NCBI GenBank assembly: GCA_945836255.1
Contig: CAMAKU010000002.1
Span: 1-64,000, forward strand
Length of the DNA stretch: 64,000 bases
Direction of reading: 5' to 3'
Origin: an uncultured Roseburia sp.
GTDB taxonomy: Bacteria; Bacillota; Clostridia; Lachnospirales; Lachnospiraceae
Positions 38,413 to 48,917 of this stretch are shown in pieces. Within the stretch, counting starts at the first letter, position 1. Each line of letters starts with the position of its first letter. Under the pieces are notes generated by a model. That model did no database searches and was not told where the DNA came from. It worked only from the letters and a program-made list of their open reading frames with translations. The position numbers and the translations under genes were made by a program.

Positions 38413-39468
38413 ATGGGACGAAGCACAACAAAAGAGATTACAATCGGTAATCGGGTAATCGGTGGCGGTAATCCGATTCTGATTCAGTCCATGACAAATA
38501 CCAAAACAGAAGATGTGGCAGCCACTGTTGCACAAATTACACAGTTGGCACGGGCAGGGTGCGACATTATCCGCTGTGCCGTGCCTACGATGGAGGCAGC
38601 AGAAGCGCTAGGGGAGATTAAGAAGCAGGTGTCCATACCGGTGGTGGCTGACATCCATTTCGATTATCGTCTGGCAATCGCTGCCATGGAGCATGGTGCC
38701 GATAAGATTCGCATCAATCCGGGAAATATTGGCAGTGAAGAACGAATCAAAGCCGTGGTGGACGTAGCCAAAGAGCGTCATATCCCCATTCGCGTAGGGG
38801 TCAATAGCGGTTCTCTGGAAAAGGATCTCGTTGCCAAATATCATGGGGTGACGGCAGAAGGGATTGTGGAGAGTGCGTTGGATAAAGTGCATACCATTGA
38901 ACAACTGGGATATGACAACTTGGTGGTGAGCATCAAGTCTTCAGATGTTTTGATGTGTGTCAGGGCCCATGAATTGATTTCAGAACAAATGGACTATCCA
39001 CTGCATGTGGGAATCACGGAATCCGGGACGATCAACAGCGGCAATATCAAGTCTGCCATCGGTCTGGGACTGATCCTGCACCAGGGGATTGGTGATACGA
39101 TACGGGTGTCTTTGACGGGAGATCCCATAGAGGAGATCAAATCTGCCAAGCTGATTCTGCGGACTCTTGGCCTGCGGCAAGGTGGCATTGAAGTGGTGTC
39201 TTGTCCTACCTGTGGGCGTACCCAGATTGATCTGATTGGACTGGCCAATCAGGTGGAACGTATGGTAGCAGATTACCCGCTGGATATTAAGGTGGCAGTG
39301 ATGGGCTGTGTGGTCAATGGCCCCGGAGAAGCCAAAGAAGCGGATCTTGGTATTGCAGGGGGTATCGGCGAAGGCTTGGTAATCAAACACGGAGAAGTCA
39401 TCAGAAAGGTTCCGGAAGAACAGTTGCTGGATGCATTGAGATACGAATTGGATCATTGGAGTGAATAA
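38413..39468 (+). CDS. ispG: 4-hydroxy-3-methylbut-2-enyl diphosphate synthase
   Basis: 'IQSMTNTKTEDVAATVAQI...VVSCPTCGRTQIDL...VAVMGCVVNGPGEAKEADLGIAGG' (Fe-S Cys). ATG 38413 after aggaggc. Confidence 0.97.
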   Translation: MGRSTTKEITIGNRVIGGGNPILIQSMTNTKTEDVAATVAQITQLARAGCDIIRCAVPTMEAAEALGEIKKQVSIPVVADIHFDYRLAIAAMEHGADKIRINPGNIGSEERIKAVVDVAKERHIPIRVGVNSGSLEKDLVAKYHGVTAEGIVESALDKVHTIEQLGYDNLVVSIKSSDVLMCVRAHELISEQMDYPLHVGITESGTINSGNIKSAIGLGLILHQGIGDTIRVSLTGDPIEEIKSAKLILRTLGLRQGGIEVVSCPTCGRTQIDLIGLANQVERMVADYPLDIKVAVMGCVVNGPGEAKEADLGIAGGIGEGLVIKHGEVIRKVPEEQLLDALRYELDHWSE

Positions 39469-39470
39469 GA

Positions 39471-42400
39471 TTGGATAAAAGTTTTGGAGAGATTTTTCCC
39501 ACATTACAACTGGATCATGATCTGACGCAAGCCATGCAGGGAGCCGTCATTCAGAAGGTAAGTACGAACAGGGACCGGAGTGCCATTCGTATTTACCTTC
39601 ATTGTGATTCGCTGATCCCGAAACGTCGTATCTGGAAAATGGAACAGGAGATTAAAAAGCAATGCTTCCCGAAAGAGAATGTCAGTGTACATATTATGGA
39701 GTCTTTTTCCTTATCTTCCCTATATACACCTTCTAAATTATACGATGTCTACAAGGACAGTATTCTGGAGGAATTGCATGTGTACAGCGCATTGCTGTTT
39801 GGTGTTTTTAAGAAAGCAGATTTGGATTTTGATCGGGAGGATCATCTGCTGGTCACATTGGAAGATACGGTCATTGCTCATGGCTATGAGAACGAGTTGC
39901 ATGATATTCTGGATAAGATTTTCTGCCAGAGATGTCAGCAGACGCTGGTGATTGATTTCGCCTACAAGAAGCCGGCAAAAAGTAAGTACCGGGAAAATGC
40001 AATGCTTCAGATTGACAATCAGATTGCTGAGATTGCAAGAGCAAACCGGATGCGCCAGCAGCAGAGAGAACTGCTCAATAGTGAGGAAGAGGAATCGTCG
40101 CAGAGTACGAACCAGGAGCCGGGAACATCCAAAGCAAAGGCACCGGAGAAGGAGGAACATCGTTCCTTTGCCAAAGGGGGAGCCAAGCGTGGTAACTTTG
40201 TCAAACGTTCCAACAATCCGGACGTGATCTACGGTAGAGAATTTGATGATGAGCCCATTGAGATCAAAGATATCCAGGGAGAGATTGGTGAGGTGGTTAT
40301 CCGGGGACAGATTATCAGTCTGGATGCCAGACAGATCCGCAATGAGCGGACCATTCTGATGTTTGCCATCACGGATTTTACCGATACCATCGTCAGCAAG
40401 ATATTTGTTGCCAACGATCAGGTGGATGAAGTGTGTAAGGGGATTCGCAAGGGAGCCTTTATCAAGTTAAAAGGTGCTCCTATGATCGATAAGTTTGACC
40501 ACGACCTGACCATGAGTTCCGTCTTTGGAATCATGCAGATTCCTGATTTCACATCATCCCGTGGGGATCATGCGCCCGAAAAGCGTGTGGAACTGCATTG
40601 TCATACTAAAATGAGTGATATGGATGGCGTTTCTGACGTGAAGGATATCATCAAGCGCGCGGCATCCTGGGGACATAAGGCGATTGCTATCACCGACCAT
40701 GGTGCGGTTCAGGCGTTTCCCGATGCAGCGCATGCCCTTCATGATTTGCCGGCAGATTCCGACTTTAAGGTAATCTATGGCTGTGAGATCTATCTGGTGG
40801 ATGACACGAAAGGAATTGTCACCGGAGGCGGACAACAGAGTCTGGACGAGACCTATGTGGTATTTGATCTGGAGACTACGGGATTTCACCCGCAGAATAA
40901 CAAGATTATCGAGATTGGTGCGGTGAAGGTACAGAACGGAAAGATTACGGAGCGCTTCTCGGAATTTGTCAATCCTCAGGAGCCGATTCCTTTTCATATT
41001 ACCGAACTGACCAGTATTCGTGATGAAAATGTCATCGATGCAGCACCGATTGAAACGGTGTTGCCAAACTTTATGCAATTCTGTGAAGGATGTGTCATGG
41101 TGGCGCACAATGCAGACTTTGACATGAGTTTTATTCGCGCCAATTGTCATAGATTGGGGATTCCCTGTGAGTATACCTATATTGATACGGTGGCACTGTC
41201 CAGATTTTTGTTGCCGTCTCTGAGCAAATATAAATTAGACAATGTGGCGAAGGCGTTGGGGGTGTCTCTGGAACATCATCACCGTGCTGTGGATGATGCG
41301 GAGTGTACTGCAGAGATTTTTGTCAAATTTCTTGCCATGCTGAAAGAAAGAGGCTTTGAGACTTTGAATCAGATCAATCAGGAGGGGCTGGCATCAGAGG
41401 ACGCGATTCGTAAGATGCCTTCTTATCACTGTATTGTTCTTGCCAAAAATGATATTGGCCGGATCAATCTCTATCATCTGATTTCCATGTCCCATTTGCA
41501 GTATTTTTACCGCAGACCCAAGATACCGAAGAGCCTGCTGCAAAAGTATCGCGAGGGGTTGATTATTGGTTCTGCCTGCGAAGCGGGAGAGTTGTACCGT
41601 GCGATTCTCAACAGCAGACCGGAGGAAGAGATTACACGTATTGTGGATTTCTATGATTATTTGGAAATCCAGCCGTTGGGAAACAATGCATTTATGTTGC
41701 GTAAGGATGATGGGATGGTACGTACCGAGGAGGATTTGCGCAATATCAATCGTCGGATTGTGGCCTTGGGGGAAGAATTCAAAAAGCCTGTAGTGGCCAC
41801 CTGTGATGTGCATTTTTTGGATCCTCAGGATGAGATTTACCGTCGGATTATTATGGCAGGTAAGGGATTTTCTGATGCAGACGATCAGGCACCACTTTTC
41901 CTGCGCACAACAGAAGAGATGTTGGAGGAGTTCGCCTATCTGGGAAGTGCCAAGGCAGAAGAGATTGTCATTACCAATACCAATCGGATTGCCGATATGT
42001 GCGAGCCGATTTCTCCGGTGCGCCCGGATAAATGTCCGCCGGTGATTGAGAACTCGGACGAAATGTTGCGGAAGATCTGTTATGATAAGGCACATGCCAC
42101 CTATGGCGACGAGTTACCGCCGGTGGTGGTGGAGCGTCTGGAGCGAGAGTTGAATTCCATTATCGGAAATGGTTATGCGGTGATGTATATTATCGCCCAG
42201 AAACTGGTATGGAAGTCCAATGAGGATGGCTATCTGGTGGGTTCCCGTGGTTCGGTGGGGTCTTCCTTTGCGGCCACCATGGCCGGCATTACCGAAGTGA
42301 ATCCCCTTAGTGCGCATTATTTGTGTGAATATTGTCACTATGTGGACTTCGATTCCGATGAAGTAAAGGCTTTTTCCGGTCGTGCCGGATGCGATATGCC

Positions 42401-43946
42401 GGATAAGAAATGTCCGGTCTGTGGCAAGGACCTGAAGAAAGAGGGATTCGATATCCCCTTTGAGACCTTCCTGGGATTCAAGGGGAATAAGGAACCGGAT
42501 ATCGATCTGAATTTTTCCGGTGATTATCAGAGTAAAGCACATAAATATACCGAGGTCATCTTCGGCGAGGGACAGACCTTTAAGGCAGGTACGATTGGTA
42601 CGCTGGCAGACAAGACGGCCTTTGGTTACATCAAGAATTACTACGAAGAGCGTGGCATTCATAAACGAAACTGCGAGATTGACCGTATTGTACAGGGCTG
42701 TGTCGGGGTGCGCCGTACCACAGGGCAGCATCCGGGAGGTATCATTGTACTTCCCATGGGTGAAGACATCTTTTCCTTTACACCGGTACAGCATCCGGCT
42801 AATGATATGACATCGGATATTATTACCACGCACTTTGATTACCATTCCATTGATGCCAATCTGCTGAAACTGGACATTCTCGGTCACGACGATCCCACCA
42901 TGATTCGTATGCTGGAAGATCTCACCGGTCTACATGCCCAGGAGATACCGCTGGATGATAAGACGGTTATGTCGCTTTTTAAAGATACATCGGCACTGGG
43001 GGTAACACCGGAACAATTAGGAGGCTGTCCCATGGGTACGCTTGGGATTCCGGAGTTTGGAACTGACTTTGCCATGGGCATGCTTCGTGATGCCAAGCCG
43101 CAGGAGTTTTCCGACTTGATTCGTATCTCCGGGTTGTCTCATGGTACGGATGTGTGGCTGGGCAATGCCCAGACACTGATTGAGGAGGGGACAGCGACGA
43201 TTTCCACCTGTATCTGTACTCGTGATGATATCATGACCTATCTGATACATATGGGTCTTGACAGCGAGGAATCCTTCAAGATTATGGAGTCTACCCGTAA
43301 GGGAATCATTGCCAAAGGTAAGGAACCTAAGTGGGAGCAGTATCAGAAGGATATGCGGGATCATGGTGTGCCGGATTGGTATATTCATTCCTGCGAAAAG
43401 ATTAAATATATGTTCCCGAAAGCACATGCGGCGGCATACGTTATGATGGCATGGCGTATTGCATACTGTAAAGTGTTCTATCCGCTGGCATACTATGCAG
43501 CATTTTTCAGTATTCGTGCCACGTCTTTCAGTTATGAACTGATGTGTCAGGGGCAGGATAAATTGGAATACTACATTGCAGAATATAAAAAGAAAGATAA
43601 ATTATCCCAGAAAGAGGAAGGCACGCTGCGGGATATGCGAATCGTACAGGAGATGTATGCCAGAGGATTTGAATTCCTCCCCATGGATTTGTATCATTCG
43701 GATGCCCGGTATTTTCAGATTGTGGACGGCAAACTGCTGCCCCCCTTTAATTCCATCGACGGCATGGGTGACAAAGCGGCGGAATCCCTTGCCATCGCTG
43801 CGGCAGGTGGAAAGTTTCTCTCCAAAGATGATTTACGGGAGAGGAGTAAAGTCAGCAAGTCCATTATTGATCTGATGTCAGATCTGGATATTATTTCGGA
43901 TTTGCCGGAATCTAACCAATTATCTTTTTTTGATTTTACTGCATAA
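39471..43946 (+). CDS. polC: DNA polymerase III PolC-type alpha subunit
   Basis: 1491 aa; PHP 'VELHCHTKMSDMDGVSDVKDIIKRAASWGHKAIAITDHG', exonuclease 'YVVFDLETTGFHPQNNKIIEIGAVKV', 'GSRGSVGSSFAATMAGITEVNPL'. TTG start. Confidence 0.98.
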   Translation: MDKSFGEIFPTLQLDHDLTQAMQGAVIQKVSTNRDRSAIRIYLHCDSLIPKRRIWKMEQEIKKQCFPKENVSVHIMESFSLSSLYTPSKLYDVYKDSILEELHVYSALLFGVFKKADLDFDREDHLLVTLEDTVIAHGYENELHDILDKIFCQRCQQTLVIDFAYKKPAKSKYRENAMLQIDNQIAEIARANRMRQQQRELLNSEEEESSQSTNQEPGTSKAKAPEKEEHRSFAKGGAKRGNFVKRSNNPDVIYGREFDDEPIEIKDIQGEIGEVVIRGQIISLDARQIRNERTILMFAITDFTDTIVSKIFVANDQVDEVCKGIRKGAFIKLKGAPMIDKFDHDLTMSSVFGIMQIPDFTSSRGDHAPEKRVELHCHTKMSDMDGVSDVKDIIKRAASWGHKAIAITDHGAVQAFPDAAHALHDLPADSDFKVIYGCEIYLVDDTKGIVTGGGQQSLDETYVVFDLETTGFHPQNNKIIEIGAVKVQNGKITERFSEFVNPQEPIPFHITELTSIRDENVIDAAPIETVLPNFMQFCEGCVMVAHNADFDMSFIRANCHRLGIPCEYTYIDTVALSRFLLPSLSKYKLDNVAKALGVSLEHHHRAVDDAECTAEIFVKFLAMLKERGFETLNQINQEGLASEDAIRKMPSYHCIVLAKNDIGRINLYHLISMSHLQYFYRRPKIPKSLLQKYREGLIIGSACEAGELYRAILNSRPEEEITRIVDFYDYLEIQPLGNNAFMLRKDDGMVRTEEDLRNINRRIVALGEEFKKPVVATCDVHFLDPQDEIYRRIIMAGKGFSDADDQAPLFLRTTEEMLEEFAYLGSAKAEEIVITNTNRIADMCEPISPVRPDKCPPVIENSDEMLRKICYDKAHATYGDELPPVVVERLERELNSIIGNGYAVMYIIAQKLVWKSNEDGYLVGSRGSVGSSFAATMAGITEVNPLSAHYLCEYCHYVDFDSDEVKAFSGRAGCDMPDKKCPVCGKDLKKEGFDIPFETFLGFKGNKEPDIDLNFSGDYQSKAHKYTEVIFGEGQTFKAGTIGTLADKTAFGYIKNYYEERGIHKRNCEIDRIVQGCVGVRRTTGQHPGGIIVLPMGEDIFSFTPVQHPANDMTSDIITTHFDYHSIDANLLKLDILGHDDPTMIRMLEDLTGLHAQEIPLDDKTVMSLFKDTSALGVTPEQLGGCPMGTLGIPEFGTDFAMGMLRDAKPQEFSDLIRISGLSHGTDVWLGNAQTLIEEGTATISTCICTRDDIMTYLIHMGLDSEESFKIMESTRKGIIAKGKEPKWEQYQKDMRDHGVPDWYIHSCEKIKYMFPKAHAAAYVMMAWRIAYCKVFYPLAYYAAFFSIRATSFSYELMCQGQDKLEYYIAEYKKKDKLSQKEEGTLRDMRIVQEMYARGFEFLPMDLYHSDARYFQIVDGKLLPPFNSIDGMGDKAAESLAIAAAGGKFLSKDDLRERSKVSKSIIDLMSDLDIISDLPESNQLSFFDFTA

Positions 43947-43963
43947 GAAAGACGAGGAGCAAC

Positions 43964-45115
43964 ATGAAAGACTTGAGCGAAATCCGCAGAGAGATTGATG
44001 ACATTGACAGACAGATGGTCTCCCTGTATGAACAGAGAATGCAACTGGCTGCCGATGTGGCGGATTATAAGATTGCAAATCACAAAAATGTATATGACAA
44101 AGCCCGGGAACAGGACAAACTGCGCGTCATTGGAGAAATGGTGTCCGATCCCTTTGCAAAGCAGGGAGTGGTGGAACTGTTTGAACAGATTATGTCCACC
44201 AGTCGAAAAAAGCAATATCGTATTCTGGCAGAGCATGGCATGATGGAGCCCTTAGAGTATACATGCGTGGAGCAACTGGATTACAACGATAAGAAAATTG
44301 TATATCAGGGTGTGGAAGGCGCATACAGCCAGATGGCGATGAAAGCTTTCTTTGGCGAGGATTGTCAGGGCGAGGCGGTGGCAACTTGGCGGGATGCAAT
44401 GGAGGCCATTCAGAGGAAAGAGGCAGACTACGCCGTCCTTCCGTTGGAGAATTCCTCGGCTGGGATTGTGGCTGAGAATTATGATCTTCTGGTGGAGTAT
44501 GATGTTTCCATTGTTGGGGAACAGGTTATCAAAATCAACCATGCTCTGCTGGGGGTCAAGGGAGCTTCCTTATCCGATGTCTCTGTTGTCTATTCACATC
44601 CACAGGCTCTGATGCAATGTGCATCCTATCTGGAACAGAGACATCCACAGATTGAACGTAAGGCAGTCAAAAACACAGCCGCCGCTGCGCGTAAGGTAAA
44701 AGAAGATGGCTTGGTAACACAGGCGGCCATTGCCGGACGGCAAAATGCCGAGATTTACAATCTGGAAATCCTAGATGAGTCCATACAGGATTATGCACTA
44801 AACGCAACAAGATTTATTGTTGTATCAAAAGAAAAAACATACTTACAATCGGCAGATAAAGTCAGCCTTTGCTTTGAATTACCGAATGAAACCGGTTCCT
44901 TGTATCGGATTCTTTCTCATTTTATTTTCAATGGTCTGAATATGACTAAAATCGAATCAAGACCTCGGAAAGAAAAAAACTGGGAATATCGTTTCTTTAT
45001 TGATTTTCAGGGAAATCTGGCACAGGAAGCGGTACTGAATGCACTGCGGGGGCTCAAGGAGGAAACCATATCCTTTAAAATCTTAGGCAATTACCAGGCA
45101 TGTATGGATAAATAA
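43964..45115 (+). CDS. pheA: Bifunctional chorismate mutase/prephenate dehydratase (P-protein)
   Basis: Chorismate mutase 'LSEIRREIDDIDRQMVSLYEQRMQLAADVADYK', PDT 'VYQGVEGAYSQMAMKAFFG...ADYAVLPLENSSAGIV', ACT 'NETGSLYRILSHFIFNGLNMTKIESRP'. Confidence 0.95.
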   Translation: MKDLSEIRREIDDIDRQMVSLYEQRMQLAADVADYKIANHKNVYDKAREQDKLRVIGEMVSDPFAKQGVVELFEQIMSTSRKKQYRILAEHGMMEPLEYTCVEQLDYNDKKIVYQGVEGAYSQMAMKAFFGEDCQGEAVATWRDAMEAIQRKEADYAVLPLENSSAGIVAENYDLLVEYDVSIVGEQVIKINHALLGVKGASLSDVSVVYSHPQALMQCASYLEQRHPQIERKAVKNTAAAARKVKEDGLVTQAAIAGRQNAEIYNLEILDESIQDYALNATRFIVVSKEKTYLQSADKVSLCFELPNETGSLYRILSHFIFNGLNMTKIESRPRKEKNWEYRFFIDFQGNLAQEAVLNALRGLKEETISFKILGNYQACMDK

Positions 45116-45197
45116 ATCTTTTACAATTATTTTACGATATGATATCAAATAGTTTATAAAAACGGAGTATGATAAAAGGCAGACGGTACAAGGGGGG

Positions 45198-46730
45198 ATG
45201 GTAGTGAAATTATATGCATCAGTTTACATTGGTTCAAATGAAATCATTCTTAAAGTTTTTAAGGTGACTGCAGAGAAGCGTTTGAAGGAACTTGACTGTC
45301 TCCGCACACCCATTGACGTGGCGCAGGACATTTATGTTTCGGAAGAACTAAAAAAAGAGACAATCAATCGCTTGTGTAATGTCTTAAATGACATGAAAAA
45401 GACAATCGCTATGTATCAGATCAAGGATTATGAGGTGTATGCCGGTTCCTCTTTTCATGGAGCAAAAAATCGTTTCTTTGTGTTAGAGCAAATCAAACTT
45501 CGTACGGGAATTCAGGTTGTGATGCTCAGTAATTCAGAGCATCGTTTCCTCAGTTATAGAGCAGTTGCATCTTTGGATACTTTTGAACAGATGGTTTCGG
45601 AAAGTGCTGCAATTGTAGATATTGGTGGGGCAGGACTGCAGATTACGCTGTTTCAAAAGGGAAAAGTCAAAACCACACAACATATTATGTTGGGAACCGT
45701 TATGATGAGTGAGAATATGAAGCGCTTGTCCTATATGACCAATTATAAAGAGCAGGTTGCCCAGGTGATGTATAAAGAACTTGAGACGTTTGTCACCATG
45801 TATATGGCGGATATTAAGGTAAAGTATCTGATTATCCTAGGGGATTATGTGTCTACCTTAATGGAACATTCGTCAGAATACCGGATAACGGAGCCGGTCA
45901 AATTGGAACAATACATCAAATTTCTGACAGATATTAATAAGGATGTGCTATCCAATACCGTGCAGGAAATTGATATTTTGAATGCCCATGAGGAACTGGT
46001 AGAGCCGTTTTTGATGCTGCATCGCGCCATTGCTGAGATGATACCTGCCAAATATGTATATATTTCCGGTGTGTCCGTCAACGAAGGGATGGCATATCAT
46101 TATCTGGCACCCAAGAAATACCTGAAGGTCACGCATGATTTTGACGAGGATATTTTGTCTGCGGCATGGTCGATTGCAAAACGATATGGAAGTTATCAAC
46201 CACATTTGAAGGCGCTTGATAGTATATCTGTACAGATTTTTGACGTGATGCGCAAATACCATGGCCTTGGCAAGCGCCAGCGGCTTCTGATGCGCCTGGT
46301 TGCCATATTACACGACTGCGGCAAATATATCAGCATCTCTGATGCATCTATCTGTTCTTATACGATTGTCATGTCATCGGAAATCCTTGGCTTGACCCAT
46401 AAGGAACGGGAAATGGTGGCGACAGTTGTTTCCTTGAACCGCAAGCAATTGGAAGGATATGACAGTCTGGCAGACCGCTTCACGGTGGATGAGTATATGA
46501 CGGTGGTCAAACTGCTTGCCATACTTAAGGTGGCAAATGCATTAGATCGTAGCCATAAACAAAAATTTAAGAATATTAAGATGGCTGTGCGCGACGACAA
46601 ATTACATATCACGATGGAGACGAAAGATTCTATTGCTCTGGAGAAGGGTATGTTTGAAGAAAAAGCAGACTTTTTTGAAAAGGTCTTTTCTGTTCGTCCG
46701 ATTCTTCGTGAACAGCGCATTTTTGAGTAA
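45198..46730 (+). CDS. Ppx/GppA-like phosphatase with C-terminal HD domain, divergent motifs
   Basis: ASKHA-like N-half ('AAIVDIGGAGLQITLFQKGKV') plus HD-type 'LRMRLVAILHDCGKYISISD' region; directly upstream of ppk1. Confidence 0.82.
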   Translation: MVVKLYASVYIGSNEIILKVFKVTAEKRLKELDCLRTPIDVAQDIYVSEELKKETINRLCNVLNDMKKTIAMYQIKDYEVYAGSSFHGAKNRFFVLEQIKLRTGIQVVMLSNSEHRFLSYRAVASLDTFEQMVSESAAIVDIGGAGLQITLFQKGKVKTTQHIMLGTVMMSENMKRLSYMTNYKEQVAQVMYKELETFVTMYMADIKVKYLIILGDYVSTLMEHSSEYRITEPVKLEQYIKFLTDINKDVLSNTVQEIDILNAHEELVEPFLMLHRAIAEMIPAKYVYISGVSVNEGMAYHYLAPKKYLKVTHDFDEDILSAAWSIAKRYGSYQPHLKALDSISVQIFDVMRKYHGLGKRQRLLMRLVAILHDCGKYISISDASICSYTIVMSSEILGLTHKEREMVATVVSLNRKQLEGYDSLADRFTVDEYMTVVKLLAILKVANALDRSHKQKFKNIKMAVRDDKLHITMETKDSIALEKGMFEEKADFFEKVFSVRPILREQRIFE

Positions 46731-46745
46731 GCAGGAGAGTATGAT

Positions 46746-48917
46746 ATGAGTAAAAAGGAGCAATTTAAGAATCCCACGTTTTATGATAATCGGGAACTGA
46801 GTTGGATCAAATTTGAACACCGTGTGCTGGATGAGTCAAAAGACAAGAACATTCCTATCTTGGACCGGTTGAAGTTTGTGAGCATCACCTCGTCCAATCT
46901 GGATGAATTTTTTATGGTTCGCGTGGCGTCGCTTAAGGATATGGAACACGCCGGATATAAGAAAAAGGATATTGCCGGTATGACACCGACAAAGCAGTTG
47001 CAGGAGATCAATACGGCAGTGCATGCCCTGGTGGAGAAGCAGTATCATACATATAATCGGTCGCTTATGCCGCTTTTGCGCAAACAGGGAATCAATATCA
47101 TCGGCGCACATGAGGATTTAAATGAGGAACAGAGTGATTTTGTAGACCGTTATTTTCAGGAGCAGGTCTATCCGGTACTGACCCCCATGGCAGTGGACGC
47201 TTCCCGACCGTTTCCGCTGGTGCGCAATAAGACCTTGAACATTGCTGCCTTGATTCAATCCAAGAATCCGGATTCCAAGTTACAGCAGGGGAGCAGACAG
47301 GAACTGGAATTTGCCACCGTGCAGGTTCCGTCAGTGCTGCCGCGTCTGATTCCCATTCCGTCAGCACAGGGGGAGCGCTATACCTTTACCCTGTTGGAAC
47401 AGATTATTGAGAAAAATATCGACAAGTTGTTTTTGAACTATGATGTGGTGTGCGCCTATCCCTATCGTATCATGCGAAATGCGGATTTGTCTTTTGATGA
47501 AGACGAGGCATCTGACTTGCTCAAAGAGATACAGAAGCAGTTGGTAAAAAGACAGTGGGGCGAAGTGATTCGTCTGGAGATTGAGCACAAAGCCGACAAA
47601 CGTCTGCTAAAGACTTTGGCAGAAAAACTGGAAGTACGGGAAGAGGAAATCTATCGGATCAACGGACCCATCGATCTGACCTTTCTCATGAAGATGTATG
47701 GTCTGGCCGGATGTGATGATCTGAGAGAAAAGCCGTTTGTTCCTCAGAAGAATCCGCGGATTGCAGAGGACACGAATCTCTTTACTGAGATTAAGAAAGG
47801 AGATATCTTCCTGACACATCCTTATGAGACCTTTGATCCGGTGGTGGATTTCATCAAGCAGGCGGCAGTGGACCCGGATGTGCTTGCCATCAAGCAGACC
47901 CTTTACCGTGTCAGCGGTAATTCCCCAATTATTGCAGCACTGGCGAAAGCAGCAGAAAATGGTAAGCAGGTTACGGTACTGGTGGAATTAAAAGCCAGAT
48001 TTGATGAGGAAAATAATATCGTCTGGGCAAAGAAATTGGAAAAAGCGGGCTGTCATGTCATCTATGGTCTGGTGGGACTCAAGACCCACTGTAAGATTGC
48101 ACTGGTGGTTCGCAGAGAGGAAGATTCCATTACCCGTTATGTGCATCTTGGCACGGGTAATTACAATGACTCTACGGCAAAACTCTATACAGATTGCGGT
48201 ATCTTTACCTGTGCGGAGAGTTTTGGGGAAGACGCAACTGCGGTATTCAATATGTTATCCGGTTATTCGGAACCGGCACGCTGGAATAAGTTGATTGTGG
48301 CACCAATCTGGTTGCGGAATCATTTTATATCCTTGATTCAGCGGGAGATTGCCAATGCAAAAGAGGGCAAGCCGGCCTATATTGTAGCCAAGATGAATTC
48401 ACTTTGTGATCGTGAAATCATTGAGAATCTCTACGAGGCATCGGCTGCCGGCGTCCAGATTTATCTGGTCATCCGCGGTATCTGCTGCCTGCGCACCGGT
48501 ATTGACGGAATCAGTGAAAATATTCATGTAACTTCCATTGTGGGTACTTTTCTGGAGCACAGCCGGATTTTCTACTTTTATAATGACGGGCAGGAAGATA
48601 TCTATATGGGCAGTGCTGACTGGATGCCCCGGAATCTGGATCGCCGTGTGGAGATTCTGTTTCCAATCGAGGATGAGACCATCAAAGCACGGATCAAACA
48701 TATTCTGGATGTCCTGTTAAAAGATAACCTCAAAGCATATGTGATGCGCGCCGACGGTACATACAGTCGTAGCAGCAGACGAGGCAAGGCGACAGTAGGA
48801 GCACAGATGCAGTTCTGCAAAGAGGCGATGGTTCGCCCGCAGAAAGAGGAGCAGACCTGGAAAGGCAGACGATTTATCCCGGTGTGGGCGTTTGAGGATG
48901 AGAAAGATGAATCGTAA
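46746..48917 (+). CDS. ppk1: Polyphosphate kinase 1
   Basis: 'YDNRELSWIKFEHRVLDE...LDRLKFVSITSSNLDEFFMVRV...VLVELKARFDEENNIVWAKKLEKAGCHVIYGLVGLKTHCKIALVVRRE'. Confidence 0.97.
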   Translation: MSKKEQFKNPTFYDNRELSWIKFEHRVLDESKDKNIPILDRLKFVSITSSNLDEFFMVRVASLKDMEHAGYKKKDIAGMTPTKQLQEINTAVHALVEKQYHTYNRSLMPLLRKQGINIIGAHEDLNEEQSDFVDRYFQEQVYPVLTPMAVDASRPFPLVRNKTLNIAALIQSKNPDSKLQQGSRQELEFATVQVPSVLPRLIPIPSAQGERYTFTLLEQIIEKNIDKLFLNYDVVCAYPYRIMRNADLSFDEDEASDLLKEIQKQLVKRQWGEVIRLEIEHKADKRLLKTLAEKLEVREEEIYRINGPIDLTFLMKMYGLAGCDDLREKPFVPQKNPRIAEDTNLFTEIKKGDIFLTHPYETFDPVVDFIKQAAVDPDVLAIKQTLYRVSGNSPIIAALAKAAENGKQVTVLVELKARFDEENNIVWAKKLEKAGCHVIYGLVGLKTHCKIALVVRREEDSITRYVHLGTGNYNDSTAKLYTDCGIFTCAESFGEDATAVFNMLSGYSEPARWNKLIVAPIWLRNHFISLIQREIANAKEGKPAYIVAKMNSLCDREIIENLYEASAAGVQIYLVIRGICCLRTGIDGISENIHVTSIVGTFLEHSRIFYFYNDGQEDIYMGSADWMPRNLDRRVEILFPIEDETIKARIKHILDVLLKDNLKAYVMRADGTYSRSSRRGKATVGAQMQFCKEAMVRPQKEEQTWKGRRFIPVWAFEDEKDES

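Noticed and set aside
42114-42887. 257-aa antisense ORF over polC
   Set aside because: Shadow ORF; no domain features.
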